64,000 nt of DNA. Source: Atrichornis clamosus. Taxonomy: Eukaryota > Chordata > Aves > Passeriformes > Menuridae. The number at the start of each line of letters is the position of its first letter. Within the stretch, counting starts at the first letter, position 1. The notes under the pieces were generated by a model. The model was given only the letters and a program-made list of their open reading frames with translations, was not told the origin of the DNA and searched no databases. Of this stretch, positions 12,141 to 24,809 are shown one piece after another. Where the stretch lies: the NCBI GenBank assembly GCA_013400975.1, contig WBMZ01014153.1, positions 124,001 through 188,000 on the forward strand, in the 5' to 3' direction. Position numbers and translations under genes: made by a program.

Positions 12141-15100
12141 GTAGGCTTAAGCATTGTTGATCACTGCAGAAAATTCACCTTCAAGACCCAGGACTGAATG
12201 CACAATGGATTATATCTACCCTTTGTTGCTCCTAGCATTGAGTGATAGAAGAAAAGTAACAAGTGTGCTAAATAGGATATCAGGCTACTGTTGCAAATGA
12301 TGTAAAAACATATGCATTTAAGAGGTCTGGCCACATCAGTTCTGACAACTCTTAACTGAGGTCTGAATTTTGAATCTTACATTCTTTTTTTACCTTTTTT
12401 AGTTATTACTCTTAGTATTACTGTAAAATACGGTTTCCTATTTTTCTCGTTCAGAAACACAGACTGAGATTTCAGTCTCTTGCGGTTCCTATGACAACAC
12501 ACCCAGCTCAGTGTTTCTGTCATTTTCTAATCTAGTCAGCAGGTCATTTTTCTTCTTTTTGTGGTTTACCTGTTTCACAGTAAAATCATTTGACATGTAT
12601 AGATAGCTATCTGAGACTGTTCCCTTCTTAAACATAGAACTCATAGCATCGACTAGAAATATGAAATTATGCAGCTGTAACTGTCTATTTCTGTGACATG
12701 GATGTATGAGGATTTCGCTATCAAACCATTCTTGTGCACAAAATACGTCCCCCCAGTCACTTCTGACCAGTGAAGAAATAGGTTGTATTGGCTCAATGTA
12801 TATCATGTTACTTGATGCTTCTCTGAAAAATTGAAGTGGTGGTACTCAGTTGTGGCCAGCTGATATTTCACAGTTGAAATCTTGGCTGAGTGTTTTGATT
12901 TAAGAAATTAGGAATGATAACACTTGTCATGATAAAACCATCATTAATTAGATAACATCAGAACAAGATAGTCTCTTAGCAACAGAGAAATTAAAAAAAA
13001 AAATCTTGCAGATCAATTTGTAACTGATTTTTCCAGGGAAGAGATAGAGATAGTTCACCTTTAATTTTTTTACAGAAAAAAAATTGCTTAAAAAAAAAGC
13101 TGTGCTGCAAAAACTGTGTTTGTAGCATTCTGGCATGCAGTTTTGACATTTCTTTCAGTACGTGGGTTCAGGGTCTATTTCTATAGTGGAATAAGCAGTG
13201 TAACATATTAATAGATGCTGGTATTTGGTTTTGCAATGGAAAACATTATGAAAAATGTAAGTATTGTTACTTTGATTGTCCTGTTTTTTTCCAGAATAGA
13301 GGCCAAAAGAAAGGAATAGTTCTCTTGTCAGAACATTTCATATTTAGCCATGAGGACATTTTTCTGTGCAAGATATACATGAAACAATATCATATTTCCC
13401 TCCAATCTTTTATATATGTATATCTCCTAGAAATGCCATTGATTTGCAGTGAATATTATTTAGCAGATGCAAAAATCTTTGCACTGTGAGGACCTCAGTT
13501 TTAAGAGCTTCACCTTCCTTTTTCAGGCATAATGCAGGTTTTCCTCAAAATCTAGTGGGACTGAAGGCTCATTTATTTCTAGCTTGTATTCTTAAAGACA
13601 AAATTCTGCTAAAATGCTGTATAAAGAACATATTTTTGATGAACTTTGAATGAATCTGATCTTAGGGGTCACAATACTGAAAGCCCTATGCAGTCACAGG
13701 TAATTTTTTGAATCTAATGAGTTGCTTCAGCTCTATGAAGTTTTTCTTTATTTCCTACCTCCTGTCAGCACCTTGCAACATTCAACGTTTTCCCCATCCT
13801 CCTGCTGCTACCAGACCTTTGGTCTTTTACCTCCTTTGCATTTTCTGTCAATTCCTCTTCCACCAGAAAATAGATAAAAACTCTGAAAAATAATAAACCC
13901 ATAAAAACCTCAGAACTTAAGATGTCGTATCATTACCCTTTTTCTTCCTTTTCCTTTTTTTTCTGTAAAGGCCATATTGCAAATCTATTTTCCTAGGCAG
14001 CTCATGACATAACTCTGATGTCTCATATCTAGTTTTTATTTAATGTATCCAGGTTTTATTTTCATCTCTGTTACCTGGATTGGGGAGGAAATGAAAACTG
14101 AGGAGACATTTACCCTCTCCCAAATGGCATAATTGTACGGGTTTTTGCTCTCTGATTGACAAAAAATTAATTACAAGAGTGCAGAGAAATGGAAGTCACC
14201 TTCTGATTCAAACTATCTTTCCTGATGTATTAATGATGTAGTACGGTGTTCTTCCTGCCACCTGAAACGTATTATGGGAGTATCTCTATTTCTCACTTTT
14301 AGAATCTGACAATAGTTATCATCCTGTGTCTTATCTAGGCCAGAGACTACCCGTATTACTTTTTCATTTGTAGGAATTTACTTTATCAGTTCCAAATAGC
14401 TTCTATTTCTGTGCTGGTTACCCATAAAGATGGTGTTACACTATCCCCTAAAAAAAGAATCTGAGTGCTCGTTGGAGAATACATCTTAATTCCAGTCATC
14501 CTTGTAATTTACGTATCACACATGCCCTTGTTATCTGTTACTGTCTCATCCTGGGTTATTATTAAGCTCTATCGCTTTTTGTAGACACACAATAGTAGGC
14601 TGCAAATGCTTTTTGTCAGCTGTTGAGAAATAAAAATATAGTTTGAAACTGTTTGGCTTTACTAAATGAAAAAGAGCCTCAACTAAGTTTTGACTAAATT
14701 TTTTCTACATCTGTTTTAATTTCAAAGTCATTACTGGCAGAATAATGACATTTGGATATATCAGGATAATTATCCCATGCTTTGGCATATTTGGTTTTCC
14801 ATTGTTTTAATTTAATGGTATAGGAGTATTTAATGTGTGCTAAAGAATGCAGCATAAAAAAACCATTACATGTTCTAACATCTGTTGATATCTAAAGATC
14901 TCATTTTTTTGCAGCCTTCAGGGGAGTTCCATTTCACTCTTTCTGATTCTAATATAGATTAGAAATATTGCTTGACTGAAATCTTTATCTTGTTGTTTGT
15001 ATTCTCTTAAATCTTCCTTAGGCAGTTGAGGCTCTTATCTTTAGACATACTGTGAACAAAACAATCTCAGCTCACTTGAGACATAGTTGCAACCAACCTT

Positions 15101-15718
15101 CTGACCTGTGTTGGGTTCATCTTATTATGTCTACATTTTAGAACTACTGGTCCTAGTTGGTGATACATGTCCATGTTGCTCCAGGTGAGCCATTTCTGGA
15201 ATGCACCAACAAACACGTGTTCCCCCAGGAACACACTCCAGTGGTACCAATTTCATTACTGCTTCTGTTTTATCAGAAAATACTGCAGTGAAGTGGTTAA
15301 AAGATGAGCTATGTGTACTGGGAGTGCAGTCTACACTGTTTATGAATCAGTCACAAGCCTTTCCAGCCTCCACCTCATGTGACTGTGAACTACGTATGAT
15401 TTCAGTTGTGTCTCATTCTTCAAGACCTAGTTAGATAAGCCATTGCCACCTGATCAGATCCTTCATTCTAGTAGAAATGGAAACCTAGAATTTTCAGAAT
15501 ATGGAAAGACATTTCGCAGATATGAACCCATGTGTCTACAGGTCATAATGGATTGCATTTGCAACTGTATCTGTAGGGAGGACATTTTGAATCTTAAAAA
15601 GTACTAATTTAAAATAATATCATATGGGTTCATATATTTTCTATGGCCATCAGTAGATTTGGAAATCTAGATGAAGAGATAAATATTTGAGATCTTTCTG
15701 CATGTGTTATCAATACAG

Positions 15719-15811
15719 GTGTACCCTGTCACTGGCCAGCCTGGCCGAGTAGCAGGAGCACGGTTTAGGACAAGAAAGTCCACCATAGGCATGACTGTGT
15801 CTTCCCCACAG
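15719..15811 (+). other. Exon-like block, speculative
   Basis: A 93-bp stretch is preceded by AG (15717-15718) and followed by CAG/GTAG at 15809-15815. It reads open in one frame for 31 codons, phase 0 at both ends, within a longer open frame at 15704-15901. The peptide begins VYPVTGQPGRVAGARFRTRK, and the stretch is richer in G+C than its surroundings. I do not recognise the peptide. There is no strong polypyrimidine tract before the AG, which weakens the case. It may be a chance arrangement or a small internal exon of an unseen gene. Confidence 0.12.
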
Positions 15812-16652
15812 GTAGTTTATGGCTCTGGATGGGTGATAGCAGATAAAAGTGGAAGGGGCCCCAAAATTGGGATTTTTGATGTGAATAAAGTCGAAAAATA
15901 ACTATTAAGTTAAAAATAGGATAAAAAAATCTGCAAGACTTGGCATGAGTTCTGGCTTGCATTTATGCCTTTATACCTTCTTTCTGAGAACTTGCACATT
16001 ATCCCTTCAGTAGCACTACAGATAATTATTACACTTCTCAAACAAGAAAAGAGGGATTCATATTCCAAAGTACATATTCTATATTATAAAGTTAATCTGT
16101 TGTTTAATAGTTCCAAATGCTTTACTGGTCTGTACAATTCTGTACATTTGGTTTCCCAAGTACATAATTCCCCATGGTCTTTTATTTTCTATTCTATACC
16201 TACTGTTTCCTTGTGTTTCTAGTAAATGCATCCTCCAGAAAGATGATTAATAATAACTGAGTGTCACTGATGTGAGATCATGTGAAAATCAGATGGAATT
16301 CAACACCAGTCTAGTAATTTATATTTTCATTTAAAAGTTTGAAAAAAATGTATACTCAGTGTAATATAAAAAAGATAAAATGTTTCATATGTTCATAAAT
16401 AATTTTGTAAATGTATCTCCAGATGAAGAGTAAATATGCATAAAGGAAATATGTCAAAATTAGATGGTTTTCAAGGCAAAAACTGAAAGATTCACATATG
16501 ATACAAATTTGGATATTGAAATGTAGCATGAGGAAGAAAGGCTCATACTTTGTTTAAGGAGAAAACTCACAGCACAGCTGTGAACAATCATAGTGACAAG
16601 AAAATTGCCGTATATCAGAAGGATGAGAAGGGTATATCATGAAACTCTTGAG

Positions 16653-16724
16653 CATACAGAATGCTTTTCATTATGTCTCTTTAACAGTCATACAGAATGC
16701 TTTTCATTACGTCTCTTTAACTGT
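16653..16724. repeat. 36-bp tandem duplication
   Basis: Two adjacent 36-bp units, each starting CATACAGAATGCTTTTCATT, differ at two positions (ATG/ACG and ACA/ACT). Because the period is a multiple of three, an open frame over it (16593-16784) carries a duplicated HTECFSL peptide, but that frame is otherwise unremarkable. A simple local duplication that has begun to diverge. Confidence 0.95.
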
Positions 16725-18625
16725 AACTATATCTTTTACATACATGTTTTGAATGAAGAAGTTTCTGAAGACAAATGGATTTAGTTTTTATATAAGGTTA
16801 TATTTTTAATATTTTGCAATTTGCACATTTATATTTTCTTTGATTAACAAGCCTAGTATCTAGAAACACAGATTTTCAAAATACATGCAATGTAGTTTAG
16901 AGGAAATGTTGCCAAACTTTAATGTGTTTGTGACTGCTTAATCCAGTGTTGTGGAGTTGCTATTCAAGCTGTATGTTTGGTCACTGAAGTTCTTTGCCTG
17001 GCTGAGTCAATGTCTTCAAGTATGAGAATAACAAATGGTGTTTATGTGATTCATAATTTCTGAAATCTGAAACTTTGCTGACTTACTAACATTTACTAAA
17101 ATGAGAAGAAATCAACCAGAGAAGAATCATTGCCACTATAGGGAAGAGTAATTTTCTGAATTATAAGAATATTCTGAAGTGAGAGAACTGAAAATTGCAG
17201 TAATTGTAAAAGAACCAAAAAACCCAGAAGACAAATGATAGAGCTAGAAAAAAGCAAAATATAAGTAATCACCATTTTATAACCCCCTTTTTTAAGACTA
17301 AAAAAAAAAAATTACTTTCAGTTTGGGCCCTAGATTAAAACTAAAATTAGTAACATATTTTCTGGAAAAGTGAAACTTCATTATGTTTCACATCTTGTAA
17401 CTCCATGGTATCTCATTACAAAATGACAACAACCTGAGACTTTTGAAAGAATGTACTGTAAGACAACAGAAATCATCCTCATAAGAGCTTATCACATGTT
17501 TTTTGGCTTTTGCTGCTGCACTGATTTATTATTATTCTCCGATTATAACAGTGTGTGCACTCTTTTCCTTCTTAAATATCAGTCTACTGCAGGGAATTCC
17601 GGGGTTCAATGTATGTGGTAGCAGATGACCTTAGTAACAATTTCAGGAGACAATATACCATCAGATGTGGTCTTTTGATAAGACAAACCTCAAGCAGCAG
17701 ACTTCCCCTTCCATAGATCTAATTTTAACACTGTCAAAAAGAAAACACATTCTTAAATTCAGAGGGAAATATAGAATAAAAAAGAAGCTATATTATGAAA
17801 TAGGATGCACAGTAGTGAATAATTTATATTTTATTTTACCAAAGACTATTTAGCATTCTGATTCTGCTGGTTTTCTCTCTATTTTCTTGTCTATATTTGT
17901 CCATGGTGAATGCTATAGATTTTAAATTATGGGCATTATTTATTGAATATTTAGTAAGAGAATTAAATCTAAACTACATACCAGAATCATCATTTCCCAT
18001 TTCCCTGGTTGGTTAAGAGGCAATCTTTCACTTTAATGATGAGGAAAACAAATGTTTCTGACTATGAATAAGAAAACAACATGGATAGGATATGGAAGCA
18101 CACAGGTTGCATTATAATCTGACCATCAGTGTACACTATTAAAATACTACTGGCAAGCCCTTGGACATGTTGCTCCAGGCCATTAACAAACAGTCACACT
18201 GCTAATGAGTTCTTCTCTCCAGAAAAGCATGTGATGAATGTCAATACTGAAAATCTAACTTGCAAATCTGTGATGTGAAACCTTTTTATTGCTTTTATTG
18301 CATATATTTATTTTATTTCATATATGCATCTTTCTCATGTGTAACATAATGTGCAACAGTTCGATGTTTGGGGCCTGACTCTTTTAGGGACAAATCAGCC
18401 CCATAACTTGGTTGGAATGAGTTGGAGGCATGTTTTTACATGAGCTGAGTATTTTACCTGGAGTTAGATTTGCTCAGATTTTTTGTGGAAATTAAAGAGA
18501 ATTGTTGTTCACTTTATTTTTTTTAAATGAAATTTTAAAAATACTGGATCGTGATGAAATCTCAGATATACTTTGTGCATTTTAAAGTCCAAATACTCAA
18601 ATACTTGAAAATTTGTTTGCTACGG

Positions 18626-19000
18626 TGTACTGAGTCTGCAGCATAGTGTTTGCACAGCATCATGGTTTTTATTTTTATTTTTTTTTCATTTTTCCCACTT
18701 TGTCCCACCATCAAGTGGGATGGACACATGCCTTCAGGACAGCCAGCCTGAACTGACCAAAGAGATATTCCATACACTATGATGTTGTGTTCTGTGAGAG
18801 AAGCTTGGGCAAAGGAAGAGGAAGTGAAGGCACTTGTAGCTATGGAGTTTGTCTTTGCAAGTAACCATGACAAGTGCTGAGGCCATCCTCTCCAGAAAGT
18901 GCTTGGGCATCTTCCTGCCCATGTGAAGTAGTGAAAGAAATCACTTGTTTAGATTTGCTTGGGTGTACAGCTTCACTTAATGTATTAAACTGTCGTCTTG
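18626..19000 (+). mobile_element. Old, decayed LTR of an endogenous retrovirus
   Basis: A diverged relative of the LTR at 58481-59033, same orientation. Shared words in the same order include AACTGACCA (18751 and 58682), a GATATTCCATAC/GATACTC...CCATAC block, a segment of purine-rich GAAGAGGAAG, a CTTCCTGCCCATG/CCTGCCTGCCGAT block, TTTGCTTG and finally TATTAAACTGTC (18983 and 58903). The left part (GTTTGCACAGCATCATGG) fits the family as I know it, though the 58481 copy lacks that segment. The TATA and poly(A) regions are eroded. No retroviral coding part adjoins it, so it is a solo or truncated LTR. Minus-strand open frames over it (18562-19043) are spurious. Confidence 0.7.
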
Positions 19001-22000
19001 AAAATATTTGCAAGTAGCAAAAAGTCACTTTATTTTTAGACATTATGCCAAGTCCTACTCTCTCTTGCAGTATAGTCAGATAATCAAATCAAACACAGTA
19101 AATGCATGTCTTTGTCAATGAGGACTGGCTTTATAGCTATTAACATTTTTGTGTGGATTAAACTAAACAGTCTGCTACTATTCACATTCTGATTTTCACT
19201 TTTGATAAGTTTGACAGTATTTCAGAAGGTACAGGAGGTGTTCTTAGGTTTATAGAAACAGGGGCTCTGGTCTTTGGTCTTATAGTCTGTAAGGGCAAGC
19301 AAGGGAGATTCAGATTCGCCAGGAAACTTTTCTTCACCTGGTTTGGCTGTGTTAAGAAAATATATTGTGTCAGGAATAAGCAGAAGCTTTATTATATTTG
19401 TCTCAATAGCTTATAATTAAGTTCTTCAAATACACAAGATGTTGTTTTAAAAAAAAAAATCTGCAGTAAAGGGAAGTCCACAACTTCTCTATTATTTATT
19501 CTTATCTTAGTAATTAGGAAGTTATTACAATATCTAGTGTAGTTTTTACTATAAAATATTTTTTTGCAAAATTAGTTTACTACTTGAGATATTGAATAGA
19601 ATTAACAGCTTTTTCTATCTGCTTTTTTTTTTTTTGATGAAATCTAATTCTCTTTCTTTTTTTTCCTAGGTAAATTGTGAAATAGCCATCAGAAAAACAC
19701 CAAAGAACCCAATAATACCGCTACACTTTGTTCTCTTGCATTTTTGCTGCTCACGTAGATTTTTCTCACCTCCTCTGGATCTTCCTTTAAGCAGATGTGT
19801 AGTTCTCATGTTAAAGTTTTAATTAACAGGTTTGGAAAAGGGGATGGTAATGACTTTCCCTTGCTTGTTATTTATTACAACAATAGGTTCTTTCCTGCTG
19901 TGCTGCTTCCTCTGTATCAGTGCTTTGGTTTTCACCTCCTACCTAAGGTAGAATCCAGTACACTTCATCAAAGATTTTCTCATTTATCACTGTATTGTGT
20001 ATCAAGACAATTTTGGATCTGATGGTGTCATTCTAGTTGACACTTTATTCCATTATTGAAGTTGTTCATAAGGCACTAAATAGGGCTGGTCCAAGGCAGA
20101 TGGTGTACGACAGTTCTTAGTTTAAGGTATTGGAGGTCTTCCATTGTGATTCATTGTGATTCTTCCTCCAAGCAAGTAAAACAGTTAATATTTTGAAACT
20201 AAAATTCAAAGTATCTTTGGTTTGGTGTTGTTTAAAATGAAGACTCACAGTCTTAGCCTGGAGTCGATAGTGGCCTTTTCTACATTATGATGAAAGTAAA
20301 TATAAAATCAAAAATTTTGACCTTGGATGGACTTAATTTTAAAACATATCATCAGTGCAACTGTTAAGTATAAATTCAAAGGCATAGTAGGTGTTCCAAA
20401 GTGATACAATGGACATTGTATTTACCTGTGAACAATATTGGAACAAATATGGAAACAGACATTCTATTTTTGCACAGGATGTGCAGAAATCAGTATGTCA
20501 GGGGCTGAATATGGATGCACTGCCCATTCCTGCCACTGCAATGGCTGACTAAAAGCATACTTCTTTCTCACTGAACCCTGAACATAATTTTCCAACTGAA
20601 CAGCTTTGGAAAGAGATTGTTTACATCAACAACAAACTTATAGTAAAATTCCTGGTGCAGTGTTTGTATCTGACATCATGGCCTTCTAGGACTTGTTTTT
20701 CTTTCCGCTTTCATCTAAGTGGTCCACATTTTGAACAGATTGCTTCGATTTTATTTTACCTTTAATGAGATTTAATGCCATCCCCTACAGCTGAGCAGCA
20801 GTAATACAACACGAAATCAATTTATTGTTTTCTTGGGCATTTAGAACATAAAATGCCAAAGGTGTTAATGTGTTTTGAAAATGTCTACAGGTTTCACTAC
20901 TGACAGAGTGCAACAATTCCTGTTTCATTTTTTTCTCAGAAATACTCAATTTTTCATATTATTGTAGTTGTATTCTCCAACGCAAGACTTTTTTTTTAAG
21001 CTCTTTCATGTGCTCTGAAGATCCTGACCTGTTACAATAGATATTTAGTCCCCAAAAGAATTTAAGACTTTTTTAGTAATTCAGCAATTGTACAAAAAAA
21101 TCTTAGTATTAAAATCTGGCAACTGTAGTGACTATTAGACTCATCTTCGCAGTGCAGAAAAGAAAAGCTCTTTGTTTCTGTTCTGTGTTACTTATTATGA
21201 AGTCTTCTATAGAATTGAGACATATAGTAGCACTTTTTCCTGTGCAGTTTTCTTCCCATTCATATCTTAAATTACCAAAAGATTTTAAGTGTTGAAATGA
21301 GTGATAGATAGATACTAGGGTACTTGTTAAAATCTGTCTCTAAACTTGTAATAGTCTGGCAATCCTCTATTATACAGCAGCAAGCACGCATCACCTTAAC
21401 CACTATCCTCTCTAGGAGTGTTCAAATTGTAACGTCACAAATCAGGAATCTCAGATGACAGTGATATAAATATAGTTCTTTTGTGTCAGTAACCAGGGAC
21501 TGAATTTGTAAATAAAACTTTAGTGGGCACCCTGAGCAGCAGAGCAGGATTACCTCGCCTTGTTAGTAAAAGGAAACAGATGGTTTTGTCAATGACACAA
21601 GTAGGTACTTCACACTGAAGTCATTGCTGTCAAGTGATGGCAGTGTGATGTCTGCCAGTCTCTCCAAGGAGGTAAATGCTTCAGTGTGATAAACACGAGG
21701 GTAGCAAGTATGGAGACAATGGGTCTAAGATTAGGCGTGAATTTTCCACAAGAAATAGGGAGATACTGAACTATACTGGTATACTTTGTGGATGACTTCA
21801 TTTTCAGTTTCCAACTATTTGATATGGCATCACCATTTTTAAAATGGCAAATGAAAAAGATACTAAAATCAAAAGTATCCATTTACTTGGGCTAATTTAA
21901 ATAGTCTGAAATATTTTTCAAAATTAACCAGCTTAGACCATTTTTCTTCCCCCGTGCACAATTTTAGGGCCTCAGGTTCAGAATTCTCAGCATACAGAAG

Positions 22001-23192
22001 CATACTGGGCATCCAGTTTTAGGTGATTTTTTTTTTTTGTCTATTAACACTGTGTATCTCAGTGCCAGATTTAGAGAAAAACAAGCAATTTTTTAGGGCA
22101 ACACTTAATACTCTGTAAGGCTATGACTTCTACTCTTGTAATTCCTGCTTCATTCTATATGCTCTTGCCACCTTTGTTGACATATTGTTCCACCCCATAG
22201 CACAGTCCAATCTAAGTGTTGAATGAAGGAGAAATCACTGCTTCTGGAAAATTAGTGTGTGAGCACATAAAAGCTAGAAGAGTATCAGATATAGTACACA
22301 ATTTTGATTGCATAGGAAATGCACTGGGCATGCATTTCTAATTCTCAGTTCATTTAAATTGCTGCTTTTAAAAATTTCCTCTGAAACATTGTGGCTGGAA
22401 TGAAGTAATATGCCTAGTCTTTGTCTTTGGTTTATATGTACAATCTCAATTTAATATCTTTTCATACTCTTCATGGTACTCATGCAGCAAAGCAAAATTT
22501 CTGTGATGAAAGTGTTTAAAAAGAAAGAAGTTCTTGCCATTTTCCCCTCCGTGTTTCCTTTGAGGGTAATTCTACCACTAGGCAATACTTTAAATCAGCT
22601 TGACTAGCAAACCAATAGATTTTTACACACCATTACAAACAAATTTTATAGTCACAAAAGAATGAGTCGCAACAAGCCAAGGGACTAAGAAGGCTGCTCA
22701 TGAACTCACTATAACCTTACATTCTTCTCATTGATTTCATGGAACATGTCTAAAATGTCTGTGGCAGCACAGCAGGAAGTATTGAGGACCATCAGTGGTG
22801 CAATTAAATAGAACAAATGACATTAATTGATTAAACATTCATTTTTACTTGCCTAGTGTTTCAAAATAGTGTTAGACTAGCTCAATCTGACACTGTTAAG
22901 TATCTATAAAAGACATGGGCAATGTTTTTCTTCCTATTTTTGGATGGGGCAATGTTTTGGCATAAAATAATTAAATTTAATTTCAAAGAATATTGATTAA
23001 TCTTCAATTTCTCAGCAGAAACAAAGGAATTTGAAAAACCAAGTTCATATTTCTTTTTCTTTCCTCTCATTATTTGTTTGAATAAAATTTTATCTAAATA
23101 TTATCTCTGTTTTGAAAACTAGAAGTTTAGAAATTGAACAAGAATATATTTCAATGTGGAGTGTATTTCCATGTGTACTGGCTGTCTGATCT
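19001..23192. other. Unique AT-rich sequence, no gene seen
   Basis: About 4.2 kb of AT-rich sequence with no recognisable gene, RNA or transposon. T-rich runs occur near 19620-19666, where TTTTTTTCCTAG looks like a splice acceptor but no supported exon follows. Open frames are 90 codons or fewer and unrecognised. A short 11-bp direct repeat (ATTGTGATTC words) lies near 20143-20164. Confidence 0.6.
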
Positions 23193-23775
23193 ACAGAATC
23201 ACAGAAAATGCCAAGTTGGAAGGGACCTATAAGGAACATCGAGTTCAGTTCCTGGCACTGCACAGCACCATCACAAGAGTCACAGCACTTGCCTGAGAGC
23301 ATAGTCCAAATGATTCTTGAGCTCTGCCAGCCTTGGTGCTGTGACCACTTCCCAGGGGAGCCTGTTCCAGGGCCCAGCCACTCTCTGGGTGAAGAACCTT
23401 TTCCTGATATCCAACCCAAGCCTCCTCTGACACAACTTCAGGCCATCCCTTCGAGTCCTGTCACTGGTCACAAGAGTGAAGAGATCAGTGCCTGCCCCTC
23501 CTCTCCCCCTCACAAGGACGTTGCAGACTGCAGTGAGGTCTCCCCTCAGTCTCCTCTTCTCCAGGCTGAACAGCCCAAGTGACCTCAGCCACTCCTCATA
23601 CAGCTTCCCGTCAAAGCCCTTCACCATTTTNTTCCCCTCAATTCACCATTTTTGTTGCCCTCCTTTGGACACTCTCTAATAGTTTAATATCTTATATTGT
23701 GGTGACCAAAACTGCACACAGGACTCAAGCTGAGGCCACACCAGTGCAGAGCAGAGCAAGACAAGAATCACTGTT
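23193..23775 (-). mobile_element. CR1 LINE, 5'-truncated, 3' end
   Basis: A 580-bp CR1 3' end in minus orientation. Its 3' terminus is at the left: ACAGAATCACAGAAAATGCC then AAGTTGGAAGGGACCTATAA, the reverse-strand form of the CR1 tail. Moving right come the 3' region, the GLFSLEKRRLRGDL block and, near 23700-23760, the reverse of the CR1 'CAGGACTCAAGCTGAGGCC' block, where it ends. It is fairly well preserved, with a 115-codon open frame, so it may be younger than the copy at 1120-1893. One ambiguous base lies inside it at 23631. It ends about 60 bp before the LTR at 23835. Confidence 0.93.
23280..23627 (-). pseudogene. CR1 ORF2 C-terminal remnant
   Basis: A 115-codon frame holding the end of the CR1 ORF2 product downstream of the reverse-transcriptase palm. 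Visible blocks are LGLFSLEKRRLRGDLTAV (about residues 17-34), DLFTLVTSDRTRRDGLKL (about 48-65), LDIRKRFFTQRV (about 73-84) and WNRLPWEVV (about 87-95). These are the conserved CR1 tail blocks in the correct order without frameshift. The domain start and all catalytic residues are missing because of 5' truncation, so it cannot make an active enzyme. The first methionine is not a biological start. Confidence 0.88.
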
Positions 23776-23834
23776 AGGTTTTTGTCTGAATACTTTAACC
23801 CAAGAGAAAATTCAGTTTCCCTCCAGCTGATGAG

Positions 23835-23950
23835 TGTCACAGTGTGGCATCACATTAACTTGGCAAGGTTTCAATAGTGAGAGGNGGTGTCACAGCGTGA
23901 CTGTGTCACAACTGTTTTTGTTTATGTGGCAAGGTTTCAATAGTGAGAGG
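23835..23950. repeat. Duplicated LTR 5' edge
   Basis: The left edge of the LTR appears twice: 23835-23884 and 23888-23950. Both start TGTCACAG and both end with the same 24-bp block (23861-23884 and 23927-23950). The two copies differ by a 13-bp length change in the middle. An ambiguous base at 23885 lies exactly between them. It may be a real local duplication or an assembly artefact. Confidence 0.85.
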
Positions 23951-24809
23951 CTACAGGGGTGGCTTCTGTGAGAAGTTACCAGAAGCTGCCCTCATGTTGG
24001 ACAGAGCCTGTTCTAGTTCTCTCAAGTCCCAAGACAGACCCACACGGGCCAAAGCTGAGCCCAACAGCGACGGTGGTAGTGCCTCTGTAATTACATATAT
24101 GAGAAAGGGGAAAAAACTGCTGTGAAACAGCAAGTGGAAGAGAGGAGAGAGAATATGTGAGAGGAACAACTTGCAGACACCAAGGTCGGTGAAGAAGGAG
24201 CAGGAGGAGGTGCTTCAAACATCAGAGCTGAGATTCCCCTGCAGCCTGTGGTGCAGACCATGGTGAGGCAGCTGTGCCCCTGCAACCCATGGAGGTCCAT
24301 GGTGCAGCAGAGATCCACCTGCAGCCCAGGGAGGACTCCACACTGGAGCAGGTGAATGCCTGAAGAAAGTTGTGACACCATGGGAAGCCTGTGCTGGAGC
24401 AGGCTCCTGGCAGGACCTGTGGCCCTGTGATGAGAGGAGCCCACAATGGAGCAGCTTTGCTGGCAGGACCTGTGATCCTGTGGGAAGTCACATTCTGGAG
24501 CAGACTGTTCCTGAAGGATTGTACCCCTAGGAGAGGACCCACAGGAGAGCAGTTTGTGAAGAACTGTCTCTTGTGGGTGGGACCCCACAATGAAGGGGAA
24601 GAGTAGGAGGAGAAAGGTGTGGCAGAGAAAACATGAATTGACCACAACTCCTGTTTCCCGTTCCCCTGCATTGTTGAGGGGGAGGAGGTAGGAAAGTTGG
24701 GTGAATTGGAGCCTGGAAAGAAGTGAAGAGAGGGGAGAAGGTGGTTTTAAATTTGATCTTTGTTCTTGCTGTCATACTCTGTTTAATTGGTAATACATTA
24801 CATTAATCT

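Larger units (their letters stand above)
7501..18625. other. Long unique AT-rich block, no gene supported
   Basis: About 11 kb without a recognisable gene or transposon. Open frames reach 105 codons (minus strand, 12489-12806) but show no motif I recognise and are at chance length for AT-rich DNA. Substructures listed separately are a purine-rich stretch (11850-12140), an exon-like block (15719-15811) and a 36-bp tandem duplication (16653-16724). The stretches 8940-9180 and 10340-10560 are more complex and less repetitive than their surroundings; I cannot assign them a role. Confidence 0.55.

Noticed and set aside
12489..12806. 105-codon minus-strand frame
   Set aside because: No recognised motif; composition matches surrounding unique DNA.
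18562..19043. Three overlapping minus-strand frames suggesting a gene
   Set aside because: They lie antisense to the decayed plus-strand LTR at 18626-19000 and show no domain.
19620..19670. Polypyrimidine tract followed by CCTAG as a splice acceptor
   Set aside because: The downstream sequence has no sustained open frame and stops quickly; such tracts are common by chance in AT-rich DNA.
24091..24645. 184-codon minus-strand open frame, the longest in the window
   Set aside because: It reads the antisense of the LTR at 23835-25148, whose degenerate GC-rich repeats keep several frames open; no protein motif is present.
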